A stretch of 64,000 nt of DNA from Phytophthora colocasiae (GCA_018806915.1 JAGKQI010000004.1:62001-126000); one strand, 5' to 3'; positions 22,946 to 33,296 are shown, counted from the first letter of the stretch. Notes: generated from the sequence alone by a model not told the origin. Made by a program: numbers and translations.

Positions 22946-24335
22946 TGTGGTGAAGCGCGAATAAGAAATCCGAGAAAAGGCAACGTCAGGCCCAGAGAGA
23001 GTCGGATCAAGCGACAGGGGCCTCTGGCGAAGCAAGATGTCAGTTGATGACCCCAGATTGCGCGAACGATGGCTGACGAATGGATCCAGATCGATGTTCG
23101 TCTGGATCTCGCCAGCGACGAATGGATGGCGTCTTGGTCGAGTGAGACTAAGTGATTGGAGAACCCGCCGTGCGGTCCCGCGTGGCGGCTCAGGGTCGGA
23201 GGAGAAAAGGGCGCCTTGCCTGAGGTCGCATGAGAAGGAGATCAAGGCGGCAGAGGGTCGGGATCGGTGTGATCTATGGTGGGCCGGTGACAACATAACC
23301 GTGAGATGCTGCCGAGGGGACCTGATGGCAGTGTTAGTCGCGTGGGGAGTGGTGATCAAGTCTGGGAAGCTCAAGACCTGGAATGTCGACGACGCAGGCA
23401 CGCGAGATCAAGTATGAAGGCTGCTGATCGGGATCATTGTTCAAGACGGTGGACCAAGATCGATGACCGAGATGGTTGATCGAGATCGGCTGATCGCCAG
23501 ATCGCCTGATCGCCAGATCGCCAGATCGCCAGATCGCCTGATCGCCAGATCGCCAGATCGGCTGATCGCCAGATTGGCAGATCGAGATCGCGATCAGGGG
23601 TTAGGTGAGATCAAGATCGAAGATCGGAAGGGCAGCTGTGTAGCCGGATGTCAGGTAATCGTAGGATAGCAGATGAGGATGGGGCTAGTAGACATAGGAA
23701 TAACCATAAACAGAATCGAATTTGCTCTGGACCTCACAAGTGCCTTCACCCAAGACTGGAACCGGGAATTACATTGGCCCACCAGCATCAAGAAGGTAAG
23801 GAGAAGAGATCTAGCATAGAGGTTAATTCTGGATAATACATTGGCCAGTTTTACTCTATCTAGTGATCTATCCTTTACGTGCGAACTACGGATCGGAAGG
23901 AATTGGCTGCTTGGCCTGACGATCTCGTCGACTCTCGACCCATCAAGACACCCGCTATAGGAAGCGGCAAGCATCGTAAAGGAAGGGATCAGATCCCCAA
24001 CATTGGACCCTTGGAAGACCTGGATCGAAGACCAGGCGACCGGATCAAGGCTCGAGAACTCGCCTGTGACCCGGATCAACCCCTCCGAGGTAGAGTGAAG
24101 TATTCCCACGCTATCTCACCACCCCTGCGTCACCCAAGACATTCTTCTCGTCCCAAGACATCTTCGGAAGTCACCCGGAAGAGCGTAACCCGCCTACCGA
24201 CGGGTACACAAGGTGAATACTACACTCAGCAAGATCACGGATCATCGGGGGACCCCCTCCGTTAGTCGGTGTCTGGGCGCAAGTGGCGATCGCGATCGGC
24301 CTCAACCAGATTTTGGCCAGATCCGCTCCACCACA
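22946..24335 (+). repeat. 3' LTR of element A
   Basis: Direct repeat of 10550-11935, TGTGGTG to CACCACA, with a 4-bp insertion near 23616 and about 18 substitutions, all in its second half. It is followed by the AGAT target duplication. It carries the same GATC-rich short repeats at 23479-23598. Confidence 0.92.
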
Positions 24336-24339
24336 AGAT
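24336..24339. other. Target-site duplication AGAT, right copy
   Basis: AGAT follows the CCACA end of the 3' LTR and matches 10546-10549. Confidence 0.85.
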
Positions 24340-25311
24340 CTTCCGGGGTCTCCGGGCGGCTCAAGCCCATCTCCAGATGGATCAAGCCCACCGTCTCCGG
24401 GATCACCTCCGGGTTCCCCGTCACCGCCGTCACCTCTTCTCGGTGGTTCTCCGCCCCTCGGGCTCCGACCCCCTCTGTTCTCGGTCGCTTCTTTCATCCC
24501 AGGCTACGATTGGCAGCGTACCTTCGCGGCCGCGGACGTCGAACCGTAAGATCCGCAGGTGATCGGGCAGTATTCGATCGTGGGCCTGATTGCCAACTCT
24601 TTGGCCAAGCGGTTGTTGATCCCCTCGGGTTGGCTGTTCCCCTCTCGGATACAGGCCGGGCTTGCACCGACCCCCGGCACCGAATATCTCAACGAGTTGA
24701 TCACGGGTGTGAACGTGCTTGATCTGATGGCCCAGGAACCGTGGAACGATTTCCCGGATCCGGGGCCCCTCACGTTCGACCTCGACCTACATGAGAGGGA
24801 GGGAACACCACTCGCAGTCGTAGCCGCCACTTATCGTGTCTTGAAAGAACGGCATCGTCAGGCGTTTTGGGAGGCTACGCACAACCTCGAGATCACTTCT
24901 GCCATGCAAGCCGCGGATCTCGAACTGCAGCGATATTACGTCGCTCGCAAGGCCAGACGGAGTCGCGCTGGGTCCGCTTGGCGTCAATTTCTCGCCTTCT
25001 TCCCCGCCATGATGCGCAATCAGTGGTTTGACCTCGACATTCTATTGGATCCATTCTTCCTTCACCTCCCCATTCCTGCGGTGAACGCTGTTTGCTGGTA
25101 TCCCGGCGTGGTTTCTCGGCGCGCCAACCAGGCGGATCCTAACGCGAATGTCCCAGAGCCAGCGAACCTGATCGAGGCTCTAGAGGAATGTGACGAGGCA
25201 GATCCGTGGCGTAACCAGTACCGGAGTAACCCAGTCGACCACCCCGCTACCAGGATTCCCCGCCTTCCTGGCAAGTTCGATCCTACTCCTGCCGGGGCCG
25301 CTTCCCCGTAA
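24340..25311 (+). pseudogene. Antisense protein of element X, C-terminal part
   Basis: Continuation of 9295-10549 after the insertion. It opens with a Pro/Ser/Gly-rich run (SPPSPGSPPGSPSPPSP), then the conserved C-terminal domain: FIPGYDWQRTFAAADVEP, WFDLDILLDPFFLHLPIP, VCWYPGVVSRRANQADPN, EECDEADPWRNQYRSNPV. A TAA at 24547-24549 stands where element A codes Trp (FPWDP); the frame otherwise stays open to the stop at 25311. The domain aligns with the element A copy along its full length without internal breaks, with only moderate amino-acid identity. Function unknown. Confidence 0.8.
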
Positions 25312-26272
25312 GCTAGGGCCGTTCTGTATATTTCACATTTCCATCCGTAATTCTCGTAATCTCCATTCGCGATTCTCGTAATCTCCATTTCCACAGTCGT
25401 TCCATCGTGCTCCATCGTTTTGAGGACATGATCCTCCTTCATCCCCATCTCGACATTCAAGATCGCCTTTCTCCAGTCGTCAAATTTCTTGCTCACATGC
25501 ATACCGACTTCCTCTGTTTATACCGGTCACCTGCATATAACGGTCAGCCAATCACAATCAAGAAAGAGAATAGTGAATTTCCTCTGCTTATAACGATCGT
25601 ACAAAACCGAATCACAACGGTACGCGTTTTTGACACTGACCAGTCATTTTTTTCAAGTGATAATTTAGAGTGGTTTAGCTCGAATGCGCGGCAAACGACG
25701 AGCGTCATTCACGACAGGAGACAAACTTGCCATGATAAATGCGGTAGGGAAGACATGAAGAACCTAAAACTGCTGTTGTGGGATGACTTCTCCAGATTGC
25801 GTGCGTGTCGGGTTGTGAATCTGAGCGAACAACGCGAGCTCATGCCCCCAGGTTCTCCGTTTTCGATGGAAGCAAGATGGATACGAGAGGCTTAAGACAG
25901 TCTCTTGGTCGAGGTGATAGTGAAAGGGTACAAGAAATGCTTTGGTGAGTTGGTTATTGAGAGCGACACGGTAGCAGCTGATCGCATTGACCTCCTATGA
26001 GTCCTTGAGCGCCAGTGTGTGCTGTATGAATCGGAGACGATATGGATACATAACAGTTTTTTTTTAAATTTTATTTTTTTTTCAACTTTAATTCTGTAGC
26101 CATCTGTACATACATGTTCATGGTGGTACGGTGTACCATGTACACGGGTGACCGTTATAAACAGAGGAAGTCGGTATACACAAATATAAAATTTTCGCCT
26201 GATCTGGATTTTACTCCACATCAGCTTCTTCGATCACGGTGAGGCAACCCTGCTGCTTCACCTGACGTCCAC
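25312..26272. other. Spacer between convergent antisense ORF and integrase of X
   Basis: No gene is recognised in this stretch. It starts with the duplicated CTCGTAATCTCCATT motif (25350-25390), then holds a TIR-bounded insertion (25501-26177) and an AT-rich stretch near 26050. A plus-strand frame at 25407-25895 is open but resembles nothing I know and crosses the insertion border. Confidence 0.6.
25501..26177. mobile_element. Small TIR element, MITE-like (677 bp)
   Basis: The left end ATACCGACTTCCTCTGTTTA and the right end, its inverse TAAACAGAGGAAGTCGGTAT, form about 31-bp terminal inverted repeats with one mismatch. Flanking TA bases would fit a TA target duplication but this is not certain. 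No transposase is visible inside. It lies in the spacer where element A has none, so it looks like an insertion. Confidence 0.65.
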
Positions 26273-27486
26273 TTACACCTCTTCGTGCGACTGCATCACG
26301 CCAAACCGGTTCCGGTTCACCTGATCTCGCAGGAACGCACTTAGTATAGCTCCACAGTTGAGATCAGCTTCATCGACCCAAGTCGGTTCGTCGTAGCCGA
26401 CCCAATGCACCAGAAATTCCCGGTAGATTCTGCCATAACGGGTCCTTTTTCCACTCCGCATATCGGAGATTCGTTCGACCTCGTACTCATCAGCCTCTAG
26501 ATCCGGGGTCCAACTATCCTCAGGCAGCAGGGTCTCGTCGAAATCCAGGCGATCGGCCTCGTCCACCGTCAGCTCGACTCGGGGCCGGTCAGGGAAATTC
26601 CGCACTAGTTTCAACTTCGAGACATGAACTGTCGGGAATATGTGGTATCCTGATCCCGCGATCTCCAGCTTGATCGTGAACTCATTAATCTTCTCCGCCA
26701 CTCGGAACGGGCCATGCCATAGGTGTGCCAGCTTGCGCGCGTAACCTTCTCTCACCCGATCCAGGTACAGCCAAACCCGGGATCCGGCTTCGATCCGGTG
26801 AGGATCAATCCCCTCATTATGCCGATCAGCTCGGCCAGCGATCGCCTCCCGCAACCGGACATTGACTTGTTCCCGTGACTGCTGATAGTACCTTTGGACC
26901 CTATATCGCCATCGACGAGGATCACAATCGTGATGTCTGGTAGACCCGACTGGGATCGTCGCCTCCAGCGTCGATCTCGGATCCCACCCGTGCACCAGAT
27001 AATGGGGGGTATCTCCCCGGATCCGGTCGTGGGCAGTGTTGATCGCGAACGTTAACCGTTCGGCGTACTCGTCCCAGTCCTTCTGATCGAGATCCTGGAC
27101 ATACATCTTGATCGCCCTCGTTGCTGTTTGTACCATTCGTTCAGCCGATCCATTGGCTTGGGGGCGATATGCCATCGTTGCTCGCTGCCGTTGTCCCAAT
27201 ATCCTGTTGAAGGATCGGAAGAAGTCGGACATGAAACCCGGCTCCCGATCGTGGCGGATGATCTCGCTGGCACCAAACCTTCGGAACACGCACTCCTCAT
27301 AAGATTCCGCGATCGTTTGGGCGGATCGAGAGCAACTGGCCTTGGCAATCACATATCCCGAGAACAGATCGACCCAGATCAGCAACTCGGTGTTGCCCTT
27401 ATCGGATCTGGGCAAGGACGGTATATGATCCATCGCTATAATCTGAAACGGGTAAGTCGCTTGCAAATTTCCTGGGGATTCGCCTT
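26273..27486 (-). pseudogene. Integrase core and chromodomain of element X, fused to copia RNase H
   Basis: Nearly identical in sequence to the element A integrase from GESPGNLQATYPF onward: Asp in IIAMDHIPSLP, Asp in IRHDREPGFMSD, Glu in PQANGSAERMVQT, and chromodomain RTRYGRIYREFLVHWVGYDE. The zinc finger is missing. Upstream the frame reads directly into copia RNase H (27487-27706), an artefact of rearrangement that gives a 463-codon chimeric frame. It is convergent with the antisense ORF at 24340-25311, which places both in one element. Confidence 0.88.
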
Positions 27487-27706
27487 GGATAGTGATGATC
27501 GCTGCTTGGTTGTCAATTCCAAGTCTCAGCTTGACACTGCGGTCCGGCAATATTTCCTGCAAAATGTTGCTTTCCGCTACAGCCTCCATTGTTGCTTCAC
27601 ACGATGCAACATATTCTGCTTCCGCCGAAGAAGCGCCACGATAGACTGTCGACGTGACATCCACGAGATTTCACCTCCAGCTAACGTAAACACGAATCCT
27701 GTTGTG
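27487..27706 (-). pseudogene. Copia RNase H fragment (element part 2, inverted)
   Basis: Minus-strand sequence TGFVFTLAGGEISWMSRRQS, then after a frameshift SSAEAEYVASCEATMEAVAE and LRLGIDNQAAI. This is the copia RNase H block that should directly follow RKSV at 7231. It is bordered by X integrase on the left and X RT on the right. Confidence 0.85.
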
Positions 27707-29032
27707 CCGCCAAGATCATTCGGCCATCGACCTCGCCATGGGCATCTCCGATTGTGGTGATCATCAAGAAGAACGGTGTAGACATCCGACTATGTATCGA
27801 TTATCGGCTGGTGAACGGTCTCACAAGGCTGATGATCTACCCGATGCCTCTGATCAATGACCTGTTAGAAGATCTTGACAAGGTTCTGTGGTATTGTTCA
27901 TTAGACATGGCGAGTGGATTCTGGGTCGTATCAATGACCGATCGAGCTCGCGCGATCTCAGCTTTCATCACTCCATTTGGCCTTTTCGAGTGGAATCGTA
28001 TGCCGTTCGGGCTGACGAACGCCCCTCAGATCTATCAACGTCTTGTGGACAACGCTCTATATGGATTTTTGAAGATCTCCCAGTCAGGGAATACGGAGGG
28101 CTCCGCAGATGTGTTTGAATCAGGGATCACGGAAGATCCAGGTCGCCCGTCGGTTCTAGGACGGAGATCATACATCGACGATATCTTGATCACGGCTGGA
28201 TCATGGGATCAAATGTGCGATCGGGTGGAAAACCTATTGGAGGCCTGTGATAAGTGGAATCTCTCGATCAGCGTGACAAAGAGCTTCTGGGGCATGGATA
28301 AGGTGGAATATCTCGGGCACAAGGTGTCGATCGATGGACTAGAGGCAAACCCGAAGGACCTGAAATCCCTGACGGATCTACCATTCCCAGGATCGCTCCG
28401 ATCTATGCAGTCCTTCTTAGGGAGCCTGAACTACTATAGTCGGTTCATCGAGGATTACGCGATCTACGCATCGGTTCTGTATGAACTACGTGAAGTGGAG
28501 TTCGCAGAACTGAGGAGGCGACCGGATTTACGGAAGATCATGGACAGAACGAACCCGATCTCCCATGATCCTACTAAGCCAGAGTCAGATCGAGATGGAC
28601 CGCGAGACATTTCGGGTGAAGGAGGCGGTAGTGCCCCGGATCCAGACTTGGGGGCGACATGTTCCTCTAGATCGAGCGAAAAATTAAGGTCGCCACGGAA
28701 CTCAAGACGAAGGATGAGAGGTGGAGTAGAGCGCATGGGGCGTTCACAGCCTTGAAAGCTAAGATCGCATCGACTCCAGTCCTTCGCCACTTCGATACGA
28801 GGAAATTACCTGTGGTGATCGTGTATGCCAGCGACTGGGCGATCTCCGCTGCGTTAACGCAAGAACATGACCAGATCTATCATCCGGTCGCGTTCGCCAG
28901 TCGAACCCTGAAAACTAACGAGTTGAACTACAACGTTGCAGAGAAAGAAGTGTTATCCCTGCTACGGATCCTGGATCTGTATTACACCATGTTGGTGGGT
29001 CGCCGGATCAAGGTCTTGACCCGGCATTCCCA
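27707..29032 (+). pseudogene. RT and RNase H of element X, inverted relative to its integrase
   Basis: Begins at AAKIIRPSTSPWASP and covers the RT (LCIDYRLVN, FEWNRMPFGLTNAPQ, SYIDDILITAG), the thumb (YLGHKVSIDGLEANPKDL) and the Ty3 RNase H (VIVYASDWAISAALTQEHDQ), ending at KVLTRHS. An insertion near 28680 shifts the frame. The orientation is plus while the integrase of X is minus, and copia fragments stand on both sides, which is explained by inversion of 27487-29032. Confidence 0.85.
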
Positions 29033-29214
29033 GTCGTCGCACACGGCACATTGAGTTGCGTTGGCACTATGTGCGGGAGCAAGTTGTGAAAGGTGTAGTG
29101 GAGATCTACAAGGTGAAAGGAACGGTTAATCCGGCAGACACGTTTACGAAGCCTCTAGACAAGTCGAAGCTCAAGGACTTACTTGTACTTGTTGGCGCTG
29201 GAGTAGCGGACTAG
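29033..29214 (+). pseudogene. Copia RNase H C-terminus (element part 3)
   Basis: SRRTRHIELRWHYVREQVV, then VKGTVNPADTFTKPLDKSKL, ending GVAD and TAG at 29212. This is the standard end of a Ty1/copia RNase H and completes the element begun at 4590. Confidence 0.88.
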
Positions 29215-29228
29215 TCAAAGCTGTACTT

Positions 29229-29239
29229 CGAGGGAGGCG
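29229..29239 (+). other. Copia polypurine tract
   Basis: CGAGGGAGGCG lies 14 bases after the pol stop and directly before the LTR start TGTTGGAATTC. Confidence 0.75.
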
Positions 29240-29455
29240 TGTTGGAATTCAGGTCCATGTACTCCAGGTTGAACTCGTTGCTGAAAACAGGAGTGCAAAT
29301 CAGACCGGTGTGCGAGAGGAGGCACGAGACAAGCGGAATACTGGGATACAAATCTGGGAGTAGTGAGAGCTCGTGCCAGGACTCTAAGCGTTTTAATTTT
29401 TTTTCCTTTTTGCGTGTAACGAGCAAGTCGTCTTCGAATCAAGAGTGATTCACTA
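29240..29455 (+). repeat. Copia 3' LTR (right border approximate)
   Basis: Starts TGTTGGAATTC after the polypurine tract and includes a T-rich stretch (TTTTAATTTTTTTTCC near 29392) of the kind seen at polyadenylation sites. The right border is inferred from where Gypsy RT homology begins. No second copy is in the window to fix it, because the left end of the element is missing. Confidence 0.6.
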
Positions 29456-30063
29456 AAGAAGACGAACCAGTCGTCAAAATGTGTCTGGCAGAACGTGTTT
29501 AAGTCCTTGAAGATGGACAGCACAAGCCGGATGGGCTGCTGGAAATCCCCATTGGCGTGACCAGGTATTCGAACAGCCCATCAGGTGTGGAGAACGCTGT
29601 GTATGGGATGGAATCCTCTCGCAGCTTCACCTGAAAAAATCCCCAAAGTAAGTCGAGTGCGGAGAGCCTGCGCCCACGGGACATTGCACGGAGAATTTCT
29701 TCCTTTCGGGGGATCGGGTTGGCCGGCACACGCACCTTTGCGTTGAGCCCACGATAATCGTGCACGATCCGCCACTCGCCGCTGGCCTTCCGCACACAGA
29801 AGGTTATGGTGAAGACGACGGTCGGATTAACTTGGCCTTAAGCATTTCTCGCGTCCACTGCAGAATCGCCTCACGCTGTTCCCTCGAAAAGGGGAACTGC
29901 TTCCGATGGACGGGCGCTGAGTCGGAGACATCGATACTCGCGCCCATGTTTCCTTGTCGTGCTGGCGGAACCGATGGTAAATCTGATCTGAACACAATAT
30001 CCCGAAACTCCGACAAGACAGGGTAAACCTCTGTGCCTTCGAGCGCCTTCCATACCATCACGG
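29456..30063 (-). pseudogene. Reverse transcriptase N-terminal half of Gypsy element F
   Basis: On the minus strand: VWKALEGTEVYPVLSEFRDI, SREQREAILQWTREMLKAKL, SGEWRIVHDYRGLNAKV, RRLSALDLLWGFFQVKLRED, TPDGLFEYLVTPMGIS and FCQTHFDDWFVF. It has several frameshifts. The catalytic YxDD is changed to HFDD followed by Trp. The upstream protease and gag of the same element lie at 37776-39685 beyond the 7.7-kb insertion. Confidence 0.85.
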
Positions 30064-30735
30064 TGCCGACACGCCGACAGACAGCTGCCGACAAAAATAG
30101 TTCAACAAAAATATAGACAATGCTTTATTCCTTAACAGCTCTGAGATTCTTGCTAAGGTATCTATAGCGGAAGAACTACATGGCGTCGCGGACATTGTCA
30201 ATACATACGACTTTTTCAGATAGGAACGCTTCAAAAAAACAAGAAGGGAAACTCCGCAGTTGTAGCTGTCGCATTGGGTGAACGCGGCGTGAGTCTTATA
30301 GCGATATTTCTTAGCAAGAAGAAGCGGCTCAATTTTGCTTTTCACCAGACGGTTGAGTTCGTCAATGCGATCGTGACTCTGTACCGGGTCAAACACTATC
30401 ACGACCCTTTCTCGACAATCAATTATAACTCCGCATCAGTGATTTTCGCCAAAATTGACAGCAAGTAACACAACAACCGGGGTGACAGCTCTTCGAGCAT
30501 AGTCAAATGCATCTTGCGATGCCAATACGTCTTCGTCGAGACCGGGTATACGGATTACATTTGAAGGTACGGCAACAGCATGGATTCGTTTTTTGTAGTG
30601 CCTGATAAGCATGACAACCCTTCTATCCAGACAGGTTTCATCGAGCAAACGTTTTCCACAAAAGTCAATAAAACTCCACTGCTCGTGAAGTACACGGAGC
30701 CGCAGGATCTCTATAGACATCTCCTCAACTGGCAA
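30058..30735 (-). pseudogene. C48 (Ulp1/SENP-like) cysteine protease domain, one nonsense codon
   Basis: SUMO-protease-type fold often carried by eukaryotic DNA transposons. The minus frame reads WSFIDFCGKRLLDETCLDRR, AVNFGENH (catalytic His), FDPVQSHDRID (catalytic Asp) and TQCDSYNCGVSLLVFLKRSY (oxyanion Gln and catalytic Cys). The two halves are in one frame, separated only by TGA at 30436-30438, where the family has Trp after His. The C-terminal codons run through the GCCGACA end repeats, and the stop at 30058 lies just outside the element. It is probably the C-terminal domain of the gene that begins at 34240. Confidence 0.85.
30064..30094. repeat. Left-end GCCGACA repeats
   Basis: Three GCCGACA copies within 31 bp (TGCCGACACGCCGACAGACA and on). 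The matching motifs at the right end are spread over 37516-37769, some inverted. They are candidates for recombinase-binding sites. Confidence 0.6.
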
Positions 30736-30880
30736 AATGAAATCAGCATCAAATTCGCAGTTCGTAAGAACTGTCGCTTAGCGGCCTGCCGGACGTTTGT
30801 GATCGTACAACCGTCATGAAACATTCAAGCAACCGTCGGAGTCATATCATATTTCGATATGAAGGCATAGAATAATTCGA

Positions 30881-31099
30881 TTGCATATACTATGCAAAAA
30901 TGTATGTCACCTAGAGCGTTTATGTTATGGGCTTTGTAGCGGGCTTGTTTGGCGTGAAGCTGCAGAGAAGGAGATGAACATACTTGAGCGTATCGACGGA
31001 AACAACAAAAAGGAGTTCTGGGGATGGGGAGGTCTTTGGGGTGGATACGGATGGGGTGGTTGCTGCGACCTTGGTGGCTGGGGAGGCTGGGGCTGGTAA
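30881..31099 (+). other. Short Gly/Trp-rich frame
   Basis: A 72-codon plus-strand frame whose last 30 codons read GWGGLWGGYGWGG-like. The nucleotide repeat (GGATGGGGAGG, GGATGGGGTGG) can account for it. It may be a decayed small secreted protein or plain low complexity. Confidence 0.3.
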
Positions 31100-31457
31100 A
31101 TGTTGTGGCGCAACTAAATGCGAAGAGTACCAGGTCGCCTTTTTGCCAATACCGAGCCTCGACTCGAGGATATGGTCAAGTGGTTCGATGCACTGTCGGC
31201 TGAAGGTGGAGATCGAGAATGTGTTCAACGGAAAGTTGTTGAGGAGTTTGAATTTGTCATTTCATAGCTCTGAAATCAGAGCTCAGTGGCTGCATTTCTC
31301 TCTCCAGTCTCCAGTTTCATTCTGGCAGAGGTACCCAGTCGTATTTCAACTTTGTTACAGTGGTTAGCTCTGGTGCTTCTAGGCGTACGTGGAACAATTG
31401 TATAAAGCTGTTGTGGAGGAAGAGATTCCGATCATCAGATACACCGCGTGATCTTTT

Positions 31458-31778
31458 GTGGATAACAACGAATGGGGGTCTTTCAAGCCTCACGTTGGTG
31501 CCCATTATACGACGCCTGAGCTTCCCTGGATTCCTCGGCCAGCAGCGAAATGGTTTGCCCACCTGTCGACCACCAAGGGCTTGGACAACTTGAATCTCGA
31601 GACTGTTCAGATGGGTACCAATGAGGAGCAGGAAGCAACGGCTACCCTAGAGGAGCTACATTACTCTGGCGGCGTGCCATGGTCACTGAGTGAAGTCATC
31701 TTGTTGGTGGTTGTAGGTCTCGTTATCCTTGGTGCTATCATGTGCGAGGCCATGCGTGAGTATCCAGGGCTCTTCTGA
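31458..31778 (+). CDS. Hypothetical protein with C-terminal membrane segment
   Basis: A 106-codon frame, possibly continuing an upstream decayed frame (LEDMVKWFDALSAEGGDREC near 31160). It has an ordered N-terminal part (PELPWIPRPAAKWFAHLSTT) and a predicted membrane helix near the end (EVILLVVVGLVILGAIM). The strand is opposite to the recombinase and protease genes. Not recognised; it may be a gene fragment carried by the element. Confidence 0.35.
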   Translation: MDNNEWGSFKPHVGAHYTTPELPWIPRPAAKWFAHLSTTKGLDNLNLETVQMGTNEEQEATATLEELHYSGGVPWSLSEVILLVVVGLVILGAIMCEAMREYPGLF

Positions 31779-31789
31779 AGAATTGCAAG

Positions 31790-33296
31790 TGCTCATTACG
31801 GTCGAGGACAGACAGGTTTGCAATCACACTAGGACGTACGTTAGGCTTGTAACATGCTTCTTTCTTTTAAAACTTGTCACGTGTTGACTCGTTTCTTGCT
31901 GCATTATTCTTTGCTTGATAAGAGGGGCTACACTTTAAGATCAACTCTGTTTAATACATTCTTCTCCACTCGAGCTTTACCAATCTGAATCCAAGCTGTC
32001 GTAGAGGTCGCTCGTGCAAAAAAACTCCCCGGCTTCAGGTCGTCCATACAGTTAGTATCCACGTTCTCCAACACGCCGTTTTTCTTTTGTGTAGGATATC
32101 GGAATTTACACACCGCACGTAGCACCGCCACTGTTCGTTGGTGCAGTGAATGTCGTGCAGTGGCCTGTCATCAAAGTTCACGAGCATCCGCTCGCCACTC
32201 ATTCACGTTCATCCACCAGAGGCAGAGCAATAGGGACGTTCCCGGCTTCCAGTGTACAAACAATAGTATGGCAGCGACAAGTAGTTGTCCGATGCCATGG
32301 TGGAGTTCTCGTACCTGTTCATCAACGTCGCCTTGTATGGAGTAGGGGACTCCCACATTTCCGAGAGCACAATAAGGTAGAACATCAAATCCGAGTCGTA
32401 GAGCAGCGTCTCGGGTTCCTCATCACCAAATCCAGCATCATCCTCCGATTCAGCAGAGTAAACGAGCGCATCAGTATCCGCATCGCTGCGGGTAAATTAC
32501 TGCAAGGATTGGAATCCGCATACGGTCGGAAGATATCACCAAAGGTAGATCGGAGCAAGTACGAAGGCTTTTGCCGTTATGTGCTAATGCGTCAGCACAG
32601 GCGTTAGATCTTTGCTTGCCGTCAGGTACAGCAGATCCAGCTTGTCGTAGAGCTAAGATCTGTCACTAGAAAACTTGCTTTTGCAGAAGTCTTCAGCCAT
32701 ACAAGGAATCGACTGGCCACGACACCACAGTTGTGGTCCCAGTTCGAGAACGTCGAGCGTTTCTCCACTGTGTCTCCACTCTCCGATACAATTCCATCAA
32801 CTGATGACACTCGCAGGTGCAAAGTGGCCCAGTCCTTCCACGAGATACGAGCGTTAACTCAGTCCGTAGACGTAGACGTCCTGGTCACTGCGTTCATAGT
32901 CAATAATTGATGCCAGGTCATTGGTTGTACTTGTTACAGAAAATGCCGCCGTCCATACACGCGGCAGTTCCTCCAGTCGAATGGCAGATCCACAAGGACT
33001 GCTAGCGCTAGTACAAACAAAACTAAAGAACTGCGAGACCCGGGCTTTCCAGCCCGCAAGCCAATGGGTTTTCCGGAGCAAAACCTTTGTGAGCATCTGA
33101 TGCTACCCACTTCAGAGCTTCATCAACGATCTTGTAGCGTTCCATTAACACATGCCAACTAGTCATAGTATCAAGTGAAGTGACATCGTATGAAACGTCA
33201 TCCACTGTGATTGCAATTTTGTCACGAGCAATAGGAGTGTCGTGCTTGTGTTTTTTTCGATTTTGTTTGGTATGCAACGAGCTTTTGCTTACACGT
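31790..33296 (-). pseudogene. Decayed coding region between HTH and protease domains
   Basis: Short minus-strand frames in changing phase with coding-like composition, the clearest being IAITVDDVSYDVTSLDTM with HVLMERYKIVDEALKWVASD near 33150. They probably belong to the middle of the HTH-protease gene. No known domain can be assigned and many frameshifts are present. Confidence 0.45.

Larger units (their letters stand above)
10550..24335 (+). mobile_element. Full-length Chronos-type Ty3/Gypsy retrotransposon (element A, 13.8 kb)
   Basis: Complete structure: 5' LTR, PBS, gag, protease, RT, RNase H, second plant-type RNase H, integrase with chromodomain, a long antisense ORF, polypurine tract, 3' LTR and a 4-bp target duplication. 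The two RNase H domains plus chromodomain match what is known of the oomycete Chronos group. Several pol lesions make it non-autonomous, although the LTRs differ by only about 18 substitutions and one 4-bp indel, so it is fairly young. Confidence 0.9.

Noticed and set aside
25407..25895. 162-codon plus-strand gene
   Set aside because: It crosses the border of the TIR element, has no recognisable domain and has the codon pattern of non-coding DNA.
26273..27664. A natural copia RNase H/Gypsy integrase fusion protein
   Set aside because: Both partners are truncated at the junction and the copia piece fits a simple inversion model; the open frame is accidental.
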